Assembly: GCA_026392265.1 (NCBI GenBank)
Contig: JAPLCL010000303.1
Coordinates: forward strand, 1-13,596
Reading direction: 5' to 3'
DNA from: Actinomycetota bacterium
GTDB lineage: Bacteria > Actinomycetota > Thermoleophilia > UBA2241
Length of the DNA: 13,596 nt
The position numbers and the translations under genes were made by a program. Positions 1 through 6,612 of the stretch are shown here, one piece after another; the first letter of the stretch is position 1; every line of letters starts with the position of its first letter. The notes under the pieces are model-generated. The model searched no databases, had not been told where the DNA came from, and was given only the letters and a program-made list of their open reading frames with translations.

Positions 1-1177
1 GCTGGCTCGCGAGCACGGCACGCCGCTGTTCGTCTACGACCTCACCCACATCGAGGAGAACGTGCGCGCCCTGCAAGGGGCGATGGCGCGCACCGGCCTG
101 CCCTGGAAGGTCCGCTGGGCGCTCAAGAGCCAGCGCGAGCCCGAGGTGCTGGCACGCATCCGCGCCCTCGGCGAGCCCGGCACGATGGATTTCGTCGGCC
201 TTGATGTCTGCTCGCCGGGCGAGGTCGAGTATGGCCTCGCTCACGGCTTCCCCGCCGCCGAGATCAGCTACACCGGCACCAACGTGAGCGACCGCGACCT
301 CGATGTGATGCTCGAGCACGGCGTCCACATGAACCTCGACCTCATCAGCCAGATCCACCGGTACGGGCGGAGGAATCGCGGGGGCACGATCGGCATACGT
401 GTCAACCCCCGCGTCAGCGCCGCCCGCCCCGAGAGCGGCATCAGCTACTACAGCGGCGACGCGGCGACCAAGTTCGGCATCTACCCGGAGCGCCTCGACG
501 AGGCGCTCGAGGTGGCGCGCTCCTACGACCTCACTATCGACACCGTCCACTTCCACGTGAGCCACCACCTGCTGGACGACGATCTGCCGGCGTTCGCGCG
601 CGCCGTCGCGGCCGCGGCGGCCATGGCGCGGCGCGCCGTCGACGCCGGCTGCCCGCTGCGCGAGGTCAACGCCGGCGGCGGCCTCGCGGCCGTCATGCGG
701 CAAGGCCAGCGACCGCTCGACCTCGACGCCTACGCCGGTATCCTCACCGCGCACCTCGGCCCACTCGGGGTGACCATCGCCTGCGAGCCCGGCGAGATGT
801 TCTGCAAGAACGCCGCCGTGCTGCTCGCCGAGGTGGTCACCATCGAGGACCGAAGCCAGGCCGGCGACGGCTCTGCCGTCTTCGCCGGCCTCACCTGCGG
901 CTGGAACGTCATGCACCTGGCTTTCATCTACAAGGAGTTCGTCGAGACGGTGCTCTGCCGTGCGGCTGCTGCACCGCGCACGGCCGCCTACACCCTGACC
1001 AGCCACATCAACGAGGGGCCCGACATCTTCGCCGAGGACTACCCGCTGCCGCCCATCGAAGAGGGCGACATCGTGGCTCTCCTCGGCGTCGGCGCCTACT
1101 GCCAGGCCAACTGGCACCCGCACTGCCTGCGGCCGGCCCCGGGTGTAGTGTGGTGCCCAGACCGGCTTTCGACCTGA
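1..1177 (+). CDS. PLP-dependent fold-III decarboxylase (DAP/Orn/Arg decarboxylase 2 superfamily), 5' end cut by window
   Basis: The frame is open from base 2, so the true start lies upstream; about 391 residues are visible. The beginning matches the LysA-type entry (HGTPLFVYD). The probable PLP lysine is in WALKSQ. HFHVS, NAGGGL and CEPGE follow, and a C-terminal GAY near LLGVGAYCQAN completes the alanine-racemase-like barrel plus beta domain. The family decarboxylates diaminopimelate, ornithine, arginine or carboxylated polyamines in the cytoplasm. Two substrate motifs differ from LysA and ODC. The Cys of the GP-S/T-C-E/D loop is replaced (GPDIFAED, with Ile at the Cys position), and the usual EPGR is EPGE, as in carboxynorspermidine decarboxylase. 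The flanking sequence (DYPLPPIEEGD) still resembles LysA, so this looks like a divergent subgroup whose substrate I cannot name. The stop overlaps the ribosome-binding site of the next gene, suggesting an operon. Family assignment is firm; a lysA label would not be safe. Confidence 0.85.
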   Translation, partial: LAREHGTPLFVYDLTHIEENVRALQGAMARTGLPWKVRWALKSQREPEVLARIRALGEPGTMDFVGLDVCSPGEVEYGLAHGFPAAEISYTGTNVSDRDLDVMLEHGVHMNLDLISQIHRYGRRNRGGTIGIRVNPRVSAARPESGISYYSGDAATKFGIYPERLDEALEVARSYDLTIDTVHFHVSHHLLDDDLPAFARAVAAAAAMARRAVDAGCPLREVNAGGGLAAVMRQGQRPLDLDAYAGILTAHLGPLGVTIACEPGEMFCKNAAVLLAEVVTIEDRSQAGDGSAVFAGLTCGWNVMHLAFIYKEFVETVLCRAAAAPRTAAYTLTSHINEGPDIFAEDYPLPPIEEGDIVALLGVGAYCQANWHPHCLRPAPGVVWCPDRLST

Positions 1178-1186
1178 GGAGAGCGC

Positions 1187-1429
1187 GTGGGCACACCGGC
1201 ACCACCAGAGAAGGACTCCCACCCCAACCGCGGTACGCTTGGACAACCGCCAATGGGCGGCGGAGACCACCTCTACCTGTCCGCCGATCAGCTCCAGGAT
1301 CACGACGGTAAGCCCAGCTGGAAGGCGCCTCGCGAGAAGCGCAGCCTCACCAATGCTTCCCTCATCGTCATCATCTTGCTCGTGGCCGCCGTGACCTTGA
1401 TAGCCCTCAGGGTGGCCGGCGTCATCTGA
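1187..1429 (+). CDS. Small single-pass membrane protein, unknown function
   Basis: This 80-residue protein starts at GTG, preceded by a gagga ribosome-binding motif that overlaps the stop codon of the decarboxylase (9 nt gap). Residues 1-55 are polar and rich in Gly, Pro, Asp and His. Residues about 57-79 form one strongly hydrophobic helix (ASLIVIILLVAAVTLIALRV) ending at the C terminus. The basic stretch KAPREKR just before the helix suggests a tail-anchored protein with its N terminus in the cytoplasm. I recognise no family. Its position suggests co-transcription with the decarboxylase, but nothing shows a functional link. It ends 15 nt from the convergent oxidoreductase gene. Codon use is like its neighbours and the ribosome-binding site is good, so it is probably real. 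Confidence 0.7.
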   Translation: MGTPAPPEKDSHPNRGTLGQPPMGGGDHLYLSADQLQDHDGKPSWKAPREKRSLTNASLIVIILLVAAVTLIALRVAGVI

Positions 1430-1444
1430 CCGGCGGCGGCCTCG

Positions 1445-2158
1445 TCACCCGGGGATCGGCGCGGCCTCCGGGTACCCGCGTTCCTCCCAGTAGCCGGCGC
1501 GCGCCGCATCCGTGATCTCGATGCGCTCGACCCACTTCACACTCTTGTAGCCGAGCTGATCCGGCACCACGAGGCGCACGGGCCCGCCGTGTTTGGCGGG
1601 CAGCGGCTCGCCGTTCAGCGTGTCGGCGAGAACTGTCTGCGGAGAGTTGACGAGGTCGAGCGACACGCTGCTGAGGTAGGTGCCGCCGTAGGCGTGGAAC
1701 ACGGCGAACTTGCCCTCCGGCTTGAGGCCAGCCTGCTCGAACAGCTTGGCCGGCGCGACGCCGCCCCAGCGCACGTCGTCCACAGACCAACCCTCGACGC
1801 AGTGGAAGTCGACCGTCTCGTCGAGCCGCTGGAGCGACGACCACGCGGTATGGTCGATCTCCAGCGGCTGGTCCACGAGGCCGTCTACGGTGATCACCCA
1901 CTCCGCCGCCGGTACGTCCGGCACGTCCTCGACGCTGCGCACCGGGAACGGCCCGAACATGTCGGTGAGCGGGCCACCCTGCTCGGAGCCCGCGAGCTTC
2001 TTGAGGCCGGCGAACACGCCGATCACGCCGGCCACCGCCGCGCCACCGAGCACCAGGAACCACTTGCGGTTGTAACGCACCGAGGACGGCCGCTCGAGTC
2101 CGGCGTCGCTGATCTCCTCGCCGCGCTCCTCTTCGCTCCGCTGAAGCTCTTCGTCCAT
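1445..2158 (-). CDS. Membrane-anchored molybdopterin oxidoreductase, sulfite oxidase/MsrP (YedY) family
   Basis: This 237-residue protein has an acidic N-terminal tail (1-28), a hydrophobic anchor at about 33-51, then one oxidoreductase molybdopterin domain (about 70-225). The molybdenum-ligand cysteine is C120 in FHCVEGWS. HGGPVRLV (190-197), GYKSVKWV (203-210) and the closing GYWEERGY are typical of the family. Relatives reduce or oxidise small S- or N-oxide groups outside the membrane; the bacterial MsrP type repairs methionine sulfoxide with a haem membrane partner. The pre-helix sequence NRKWFLVLGG resembles a Tat signal with RK instead of RR, consistent with export of a folded Moco protein. 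ATG at 2158 is chosen; an upstream in-frame TTG at 2209 would add 17 residues overlapping a strong hairpin. No MsrQ-like or cytochrome partner is in the window, so the substrate is open. Confidence 0.88.
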   Translation of the reverse strand: MDEELQRSEEERGEEISDAGLERPSSVRYNRKWFLVLGGAAVAGVIGVFAGLKKLAGSEQGGPLTDMFGPFPVRSVEDVPDVPAAEWVITVDGLVDQPLEIDHTAWSSLQRLDETVDFHCVEGWSVDDVRWGGVAPAKLFEQAGLKPEGKFAVFHAYGGTYLSSVSLDLVNSPQTVLADTLNGEPLPAKHGGPVRLVVPDQLGYKSVKWVERIEITDAARAGYWEERGYPEAAPIPG

Positions 2159-2209
2159 GATCCGCCCGCCTGTGTTCGCTTTGCGTGCCGGAAGTGTTCC
2201 CACGCCCAA

Positions 2210-2243
2210 ACGGGGGCGGCGGCCTCACGGCCGCCGCCCCCGT
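2210..2243 (-). terminator. GC-rich perfect hairpin between permease and oxidoreductase genes
   Basis: A perfect inverted repeat has arms at 2210-2224 and 2229-2243 (15 bp, mostly G-C) around the loop tcac. It lies about 50 nt after the permease stop and 50 nt before the oxidoreductase start. On the minus strand only three Ts follow it, so it is not a canonical intrinsic terminator. It could end or attenuate transcription leaving the permease, or act as a leader structure for the oxidoreductase. The structure is seen directly; the role is inferred. Confidence 0.5.
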
Positions 2244-2291
2244 CACCTCCTTTGCGCCGCTCGAGTGCCGGCTGGTTCTCACTTCAGACCA

Positions 2292-3965
2292 TCAGCTTAG
2301 CGTGCCGTCTCCCCTCTCCGCCGGCGGATCGGCGGCCATCCCGGTGACCGCGCCTTGCGGAGGCAGGATCTTGCCGGCTTCGCCGGCGGCCATGGCTTCC
2401 ATCGCCTGCGCCTCGGCCGGCGACTGATCGATCTCGTGGATGGTCGCGCTGAGGTCGACACCTCGGGCCTTCTGGATCGCATAGATGATGGCGCCGACGA
2501 TGACCACGACGACCAGGGAGACGATGACGAGGTAGTTGTCGTACCACGCGGCGTCAGGCGTCCGCGGCCACACCAGGTTGATGATCATGAAGACGCCGTA
2601 GACGAGGGCGAGGATGTTGACCGGCCAGCCCCACTTGCCCAGGTTGAAGTAGGCCTTGTCCTTTGGCCAGCCCCGGCCTCGCGCGATGAGGCCGCCGAAC
2701 ACCACCATCTGGTAGGCGATGTACGTGCCGGCCGTGGCCCACGCGGTGACGCGTGCGATGGCGATGAATGGGTCGCTGCCGCCGAGGTTCACGTATAGCA
2801 GCACGACGATCGCCGCCACGGCGACGAAGACCGCCGACGCCAGCGGGGTCTTGGTGCTTGGATGCACGTAGCCGAAGAACTTGGACGCGGGGATCATCTT
2901 GTCGCGGCCGAAGGCGAACAGCAGCCGCGACGTCGCCGCCTGTATCGCCAGGCAGCAGACGAAGATGGCGATGCACACGGTGACCAGGAAGGTGTCCGTG
3001 ACCCAGGTCGGGAAGTGCGCATCGAAGATGTACGCGATCGCCCCCGTCCCTTCCGCCTGCGTCTTGGCGACGTCCGGGATGGCGAGGACCATCGACACCA
3101 GCCAGAAGGCGCTGATGACCGCGGTGATGCCGATCGCGAACAGCATGGCGCGAGGCACCTCACGGGTCGGGTTGATCGTCTCTTCCGCGAGTCCCCCGGC
3201 CGTATCGAAGCCGTACAACACCCAGGCGCCGGTGAGCATCGAGGCGAGGAAGATGCTGCCGTAGCCGAAGAGAGCGCCCGCTCCGGCGCCCGGCGTCGTG
3301 TCGAACAGCACGCTCAGGCTTTGATGATCGCCCTTGCCGAAGATGACCGCGGCGTACAGCGCGATAGAGATCACCACGAGTCCGATGATCTCGGTAACGG
3401 TCCCGATGTTGTTGAAGAAGGCCGTGACCTTGACGCTGAGGACGTTCAGGATCATCGGCCCCAGGGCGAAGCAGACGGCGATCCACAGCAGCGTCGTCGT
3501 GTTGCTCGCATCCCATCCCAAGAGAGCGCAGACGATCGGCGCCACGCCGAAGGCGACGGCCGCGACCGTGACCACCAGCGCGGTGGCGAAGACCCACGCG
3601 ACCCACCAGCCGTAGTCGCCGCCCATGAAGCGCTTGGCCCACTGATAGATGCCGCCGGCGAGCGGGTAGTGAGAGGCGGCTTCTGCGAACACCAGGGCGA
3701 CCATGAACTGGCCGAAGACGATGATGGGCCACTGCCAGATGAGACCCGCCGGCCCGCCGATGTCGAGGCCGTAGTAGAACAGCGCGTAAAAGCCGTTGGT
3801 CGCCGAGATGAAGCTGAAGGCGATGGCGAACGTGGAGAAGAAGCCGAGGGAGCGGCGCAGATCCTGGTTGTAGCCGAACTTGGCGAGCTGCTCCGTGTCG
3901 CGCTTGTGCTGCGCGTCGGGCTCGTCATGGAACATATGGCGGTGATGCTCAGGTTCGGTTGCCAA
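2292..3965 (-). CDS. APC-superfamily permease (amino acid/choline transporter type)
   Basis: This 557-residue integral membrane protein has about 12 hydrophobic segments from about residue 40 to 500, a polar N-terminal tail (HHRHMFHDEPDAQHKRD) and a C-terminal cytosolic tail of about 60 residues rich in Glu, Ala and Pro. Helix 1 carries FAIAFSFISATNGFYALF, and helix 3 carries AEAASHYPLAGGIYQWAKRF. Both are typical of the amino acid/choline (ACT) branch of APC secondary transporters, whose members import GABA, choline, amino acids or amines. The substrate cannot be read from sequence. The start is TTG at 3965, supported by a strong gaggagggg ribosome-binding site 4-5 nt before it. It begins 15 nt after the cupin gene in the same direction, so the two are almost certainly one operon. 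Together with the EutQ-like cupin, an ethanolamine- or amine-type substrate is a reasonable guess. Confidence 0.9.
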   Translation of the reverse strand: MATEPEHHRHMFHDEPDAQHKRDTEQLAKFGYNQDLRRSLGFFSTFAIAFSFISATNGFYALFYYGLDIGGPAGLIWQWPIIVFGQFMVALVFAEAASHYPLAGGIYQWAKRFMGGDYGWWVAWVFATALVVTVAAVAFGVAPIVCALLGWDASNTTTLLWIAVCFALGPMILNVLSVKVTAFFNNIGTVTEIIGLVVISIALYAAVIFGKGDHQSLSVLFDTTPGAGAGALFGYGSIFLASMLTGAWVLYGFDTAGGLAEETINPTREVPRAMLFAIGITAVISAFWLVSMVLAIPDVAKTQAEGTGAIAYIFDAHFPTWVTDTFLVTVCIAIFVCCLAIQAATSRLLFAFGRDKMIPASKFFGYVHPSTKTPLASAVFVAVAAIVVLLYVNLGGSDPFIAIARVTAWATAGTYIAYQMVVFGGLIARGRGWPKDKAYFNLGKWGWPVNILALVYGVFMIINLVWPRTPDAAWYDNYLVIVSLVVVVIVGAIIYAIQKARGVDLSATIHEIDQSPAEAQAMEAMAAGEAGKILPPQGAVTGMAADPPAERGDGTLS

Positions 3966-3980
3966 ATCCCCTCCTCTCTC

Positions 3981-4328
3981 CTACCGCCAATGGGGGTAGG
4001 TGACGTAGAAGAACTTGCCGTAGGAGTCGGTACTCCAGTAGACGAGAAGCCCCTTCATCTGCGGGATGTAGACGACATCGCCGGGACGGAAGGCCCGGGT
4101 CTCGCCGTTCTCGCTCAGGGTGATCTCGCCCTCGAGCATGTAGCACACGGCGGCATCGTCGTCGTAGTCGAAGTCGACGGGGGCGCCGGGGAAGACCTCG
4201 CAGACCCCGGCGCTGAAGGGAGCGCCCTGCGTGCGGTCGATGATGTCGACCAGGTGAAGCTTGCTGTCCGGCCCGACATCGAGCGGCTCCGTCGCGATGT
4301 CGCGGGCTGCCACGAGACATGACTCCAT
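3981..4328 (-). CDS. EutQ-like cupin protein
   Basis: This 115-residue single-domain cupin starts at ATG 4328, with an ideal ggaggt ribosome-binding site 6 nt upstream; a longer frame upstream lacks such a signal. The core runs from about residue 38 to the end: FSAGVCEVF, DFDYDDDAAVCYMLEGEITL, GETRAFRPGDVVYIPQ and a terminal FFYVTYPHW. The order and the ending closely resemble EutQ, the ethanolamine-utilisation cupin, for which acetate kinase activity has been reported in Salmonella. The canonical cupin metal motif (HxH...E) is absent, as in EutQ, though E66 is kept. No other eut gene is visible. It is the first gene of the cupin-permease operon, opposite the PAS-LuxR gene. It may bind the imported compound or a metabolite. 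The cupin fold is confident; the EutQ function is not. Confidence 0.82.
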   Translation of the reverse strand: MESCLVAARDIATEPLDVGPDSKLHLVDIIDRTQGAPFSAGVCEVFPGAPVDFDYDDDAAVCYMLEGEITLSENGETRAFRPGDVVYIPQMKGLLVYWSTDSYGKFFYVTYPHWR

Positions 4329-4364
4329 GCTGACCTCCGAAACGGGATGACAGAGGAGGACGGA

Positions 4365-4384
4365 CGTCGATCGCGTGATCGACG
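4365..4384. repeat. 20 bp dyad upstream of the cupin gene
   Basis: The sequence cgtcgatc-gcgt-gatcgacg is a perfect inverted repeat with 8 bp arms. It lies 37 bp upstream of the cupin start codon, within its probable leader or promoter. It could be an operator for the divergent LuxR-type protein, whose relatives bind short dyads, or an mRNA hairpin. The repeat is seen directly; its use is inferred. Confidence 0.45.
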
Positions 4385-4459
4385 GCGGTGTTGGCGTGCG
4401 GCGCCCCCTTTCCGGCCTCGCCGGGCTGCTCGCCGCACCGAGTCTCGGCGAACGACCAT

Positions 4460-4520
4460 TGACCTCTCTCGACACTATCGCCAGACTGGCAGAGGGCAAG
4501 GCCAATACTATGAGAGGTCA
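4460..4520. repeat. Spaced inverted repeat tgacctctc ... gagaggtca
   Basis: The arms at 4460-4468 and 4512-4520 are perfect 9 bp inverted copies separated by 43 bp; with one mismatch they extend to 12 bp (CAnTGACCTCTC). The left arm overlaps the candidate -35 of the PAS-LuxR promoter, and the right arm contains the gagaggt that is the only ribosome-binding-like motif before its ATG. This placement suits two binding half-sites or autoregulation. Confidence 0.5.
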
Positions 4521-4530
4521 GTGATAGTTA

Positions 4531-5850
4531 ATGCCTAGCATTCGATTGCCGTTCACGCGCAAGAAACACCTCGCTTCCGGTGCCGCCGAGATCGTGCTGT
4601 CGTCGCCCGGGGTATCCGGTACGGCCCCGCAGCCGCCGCTCACCTACGACGACCCGCGGCTGCGAGCGTTCCTCGGCGTCACCTTCGACGTGCTGTACGA
4701 CTGGAACATCGCGACGGGCGCCATCTACTTCAGCGAGCGCCTCGACCACATTCTCGGCCTGCCGGCAGGCGGGTTCCCGCGCACCCTGGAAGGCTGGCTC
4801 GAGCACGTGCACCGGGGCGATCACGAGAACGTCGGCGACGCGCTCGGGATGAGCGTCACGACGCAGTCGCCATTTCGCTGCGAGTACCGCTTGCGTCACC
4901 GCGACGGCACCTACCGCGTCGTCGAGGACCAGGGCCTCGTCATGGCCGGCGAGGATGGCGCGCCGGCCAGCATGATCGGCGCCATGCGCGACGTCACCGG
5001 CGAGCGCGAGGCGCAGCTCGCGGCGCGCGAGGCCACGGAGCTGCACCGCGTACTGTTCCGCCTGCCGTCACCGGCCGTTCAGGTCGCCAAAGACGGCTCC
5101 TACATCGACGCCGACGCCAACGCGCTGGCCTTCTTTGAGCGGACCGCCGAGGAGATGCTCGCCGCGAACGTTCGCGACGACTTTCCGGAGGAAGTCGTCG
5201 CGGCGATGAGCGGCGCGCCGGGCAGCGAAGCGATCGCCGAGCTCGACGTCACCTGCCACGTGCGAGGCAAGGCCAAATCCCTGCTGCTGAGCGTGATCCC
5301 CGCCGAGCTCGGCGACGAGCTCACCTGGTTCCTGCTTGGCGCCGACATCACCGGCCAGCGCGCCATGCAGGACGAGCTGGCGCGCTCCGAGCGCGCGCTG
5401 CGGCGGCAGGCGCGGATTCTCGACGAGCGCAATACCGCGCTGAAGGTCCTGCTCGAGCAGCGCGAGCAGGACCGCCGGGAGCTCGAGGGGCGCATCGTAC
5501 AGAATGTCGAGCAGCTCATCGAGCCGACGCTCGACCGGCTCAGCCGGGCGTTGCGCCACCAGCCGGAGCGACTCGAGGTCGAGGCACTGCGCGTGAACCT
5601 GCGTGAGATCGTCGGGCCCTTCGGTGAGCGGCTGGCGCGCGCCGAAGGCACGGGCCAGCCGCTCACCCGCCGCGAGGCCGCGGTCGCCAACTTCGTGCGC
5701 CTCGGCAAGACCACCGACGAGATCGCCGAGACCCTGCACATCTCGCGCTCGACGGTATCGTTCCACCGCGCCAACGTACGCCGCAAGATGGGGCTGCCCA
5801 GGGGTGGGCCGACGCTCAGCACGCATCTGGCGAACCTCGGCCGCTCCTGA
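4531..5850 (+). CDS. Double-PAS sensory transcriptional regulator with LuxR-type HTH
   Basis: This 439-residue soluble protein has a first PAS domain of the PAS_3 kind at about 50-160 (DVLYDWNIATGAIYFSERL ... YRLRHRDGTYRVVEDQG ... GAMRDVTGER). A second, more divergent PAS domain spans about 170-277 (SPAVQVAKDGSYIDADANAL ... GADITGQR). A long helical linker follows (278-375) with the characteristic NTALKVLLEQREQDRRELE and NVEQLIEPTLDRL, and a LuxR/NarL HTH closes it (about 376-425: PLTRREAAVANFVRLGKTTDEIAETL ... STVSFHRANVRRKMGL). There is no receiver domain or membrane segment, so it probably senses a cytosolic ligand or redox state and binds DNA. This PAS-linker-LuxR layout is widespread in anaerobic Desulfo-type bacteria and some Actinomycetota. 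It is divergent from the cupin-permease operon, its most likely target. The ATG at 4531 has a long gap (12 nt) to its gagaggt motif, so the start is slightly uncertain. Confidence 0.88.
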   Translation: MPSIRLPFTRKKHLASGAAEIVLSSPGVSGTAPQPPLTYDDPRLRAFLGVTFDVLYDWNIATGAIYFSERLDHILGLPAGGFPRTLEGWLEHVHRGDHENVGDALGMSVTTQSPFRCEYRLRHRDGTYRVVEDQGLVMAGEDGAPASMIGAMRDVTGEREAQLAAREATELHRVLFRLPSPAVQVAKDGSYIDADANALAFFERTAEEMLAANVRDDFPEEVVAAMSGAPGSEAIAELDVTCHVRGKAKSLLLSVIPAELGDELTWFLLGADITGQRAMQDELARSERALRRQARILDERNTALKVLLEQREQDRRELEGRIVQNVEQLIEPTLDRLSRALRHQPERLEVEALRVNLREIVGPFGERLARAEGTGQPLTRREAAVANFVRLGKTTDEIAETLHISRSTVSFHRANVRRKMGLPRGGPTLSTHLANLGRS

Positions 5851-5853
5851 GCG

Positions 5854-5881
5854 GGCGGCGGGACCGCAGGGCTCCGCCGCC
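5854..5881. terminator. Hairpin between convergent genes
   Basis: The 37 bp between the convergent stops of the PAS-LuxR gene and the acetyltransferase gene contains ggcggcgg (5854-5861) and its exact inverse ccgccgcc (5874-5881) around a 12 nt loop. Position and symmetry suit a bidirectional terminator. There is no T-run on either side, so the call is tentative. Confidence 0.4.
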
Positions 5882-5887
5882 GGACGC

Positions 5888-6601
5888 CTACTGGTTCTCG
5901 AGCAGCTCGTCCTCGTAGACGTCGCGCACGACGCGCGCCGGCACGCCCATGAGCACCTTGCCGGCCGGCGCGTCTTTGGTGACCACCGCACCCGCGGCGA
6001 TGAACGCCTCCGCACCGATCTCGATGGCCGGGCACAGCACGACGCCGCCGCCGATACGCGCGCCTCGGCGGATGGTCGCGCCTTTGATCAGCTCGTGACG
6101 CTTCTCGGTGCGACCCATGAAGTTGTCGTTGGTGGTCTGCACGCACGGCGCGATGAAGCAGCGTTCCTCGATGGTCATGTACGCGGTGATATACACGTTG
6201 GTCTGGATCTTGGTGCCGTCGCCGATGGTGGTGTCGTTCTCTACCACACTGCTGCGGCCCACGACGACCTTGTCGCCGAGCGTGCAGCGCTCGCGCACGC
6301 CGGCATAGTCGCCGAGGATGCAGCCGGCGCCGAGCGTCGTGCCGCGGTAGACCACGGCGCCGGTACTGATGACGCAGCCGGCGCCGAGAACCAACCCGGG
6401 CAGCTCGCCGCGCTTGGCGGTGCTCGTCGGCGACAGCGACGGGACCTTGCCCAGGACGACGTTGTCCTGGATGAAGCAGCCGTCGCCGAGCACGGTGTCG
6501 TCGTACACCACGACGTTGGCGCCGAACACGACGTCCGTGCCGATCCGCACGTTCTCGCCGAGCAGCAGATTGTGACCGAGCTCGGAGGGCCTGAGCGTCA
6601 T
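5888..6601 (-). CDS. Left-handed beta-helix N-acetyltransferase, WlbB/WbpD-like (UDP-amino sugar acetyltransferase)
   Basis: This 237-residue protein consists largely of hexapeptide repeats ([LIV]Gxxxx) forming a left-handed beta helix, the trimeric acetyltransferase fold. Repeats run from about residue 7 (LGHNLLLGENVRIGTDVVFG), are interrupted at about 52-70 by a loop (KVPSLSPTSTAKRGELPGL), and resume to VLMGVPARVVRDV near the end. TTNDNFMGR (about 156-164) occupies the place of the TNDKYPR signature of WlbB/WbpD enzymes, which use acetyl-CoA to acetylate the 3-amino group of UDP-2-acetamido-3-amino-2,3-dideoxy-glucuronate. ATG 6601 is chosen; it has gagagaag upstream and begins 11 nt after the oxidoreductase stop. 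It is the last gene of the three-gene sugar operon. The context supports this role over other hexapeptide acetyltransferases. Exact substrate is inferred. Confidence 0.82.
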   Translation of the reverse strand: MTLRPSELGHNLLLGENVRIGTDVVFGANVVVYDDTVLGDGCFIQDNVVLGKVPSLSPTSTAKRGELPGLVLGAGCVISTGAVVYRGTTLGAGCILGDYAGVRERCTLGDKVVVGRSSVVENDTTIGDGTKIQTNVYITAYMTIEERCFIAPCVQTTNDNFMGRTEKRHELIKGATIRRGARIGGGVVLCPAIEIGAEAFIAAGAVVTKDAPAGKVLMGVPARVVRDVYEDELLENQ

Positions 6602-6612
6602 CACAGCTTCTC

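Larger units (their letters stand above)
4329..4530. promoter_or_regulatory. Divergent control region between cupin-permease operon and PAS-LuxR gene
   Basis: This 202 bp non-coding stretch must carry promoters in both directions. It holds three dyads: an 8 bp inverted repeat at 4365-4384, the palindrome ccgagtctcgg at 4438-4448, and a 9 bp inverted repeat at 4460-4468 and 4512-4520. On the plus strand TTGACC (4459-4464) stands 17 nt before CAGACT (4482-4487), a weak but plausible sigma-70-type promoter for the regulator. I found no convincing -35/-10 pair for the minus strand. Confidence 0.5.

Noticed and set aside
1422..2282. A 286-codon open frame on the minus strand across the oxidoreductase gene
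   Set aside because: It is Arg/Pro/Gly-rich with no domain, and lies out of frame with the clear MsrP-family protein. It is a GC-rich shadow frame.
2159..2291. A riboswitch in the leader of the oxidoreductase (molybdenum cofactor or other)
   Set aside because: Apart from the one long hairpin and the ribosome-binding-like motif I could not match any conserved riboswitch core. A covariance-model search would be decisive.
2862..4322. A 486-codon open frame on the plus strand opposite the permease and cupin
   Set aside because: Its composition (Asp/Glu/Arg/His-rich, no motifs) is that of the antisense of a membrane protein gene. The opposite strand has well-recognised proteins with good ribosome-binding sites.
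3981..4328. Calling the cupin a true ethanolamine-utilisation EutQ and the region an eut locus
   Set aside because: No ammonia-lyase, microcompartment shell or other eut gene is in the window. Only the cupin resemblance supports it.
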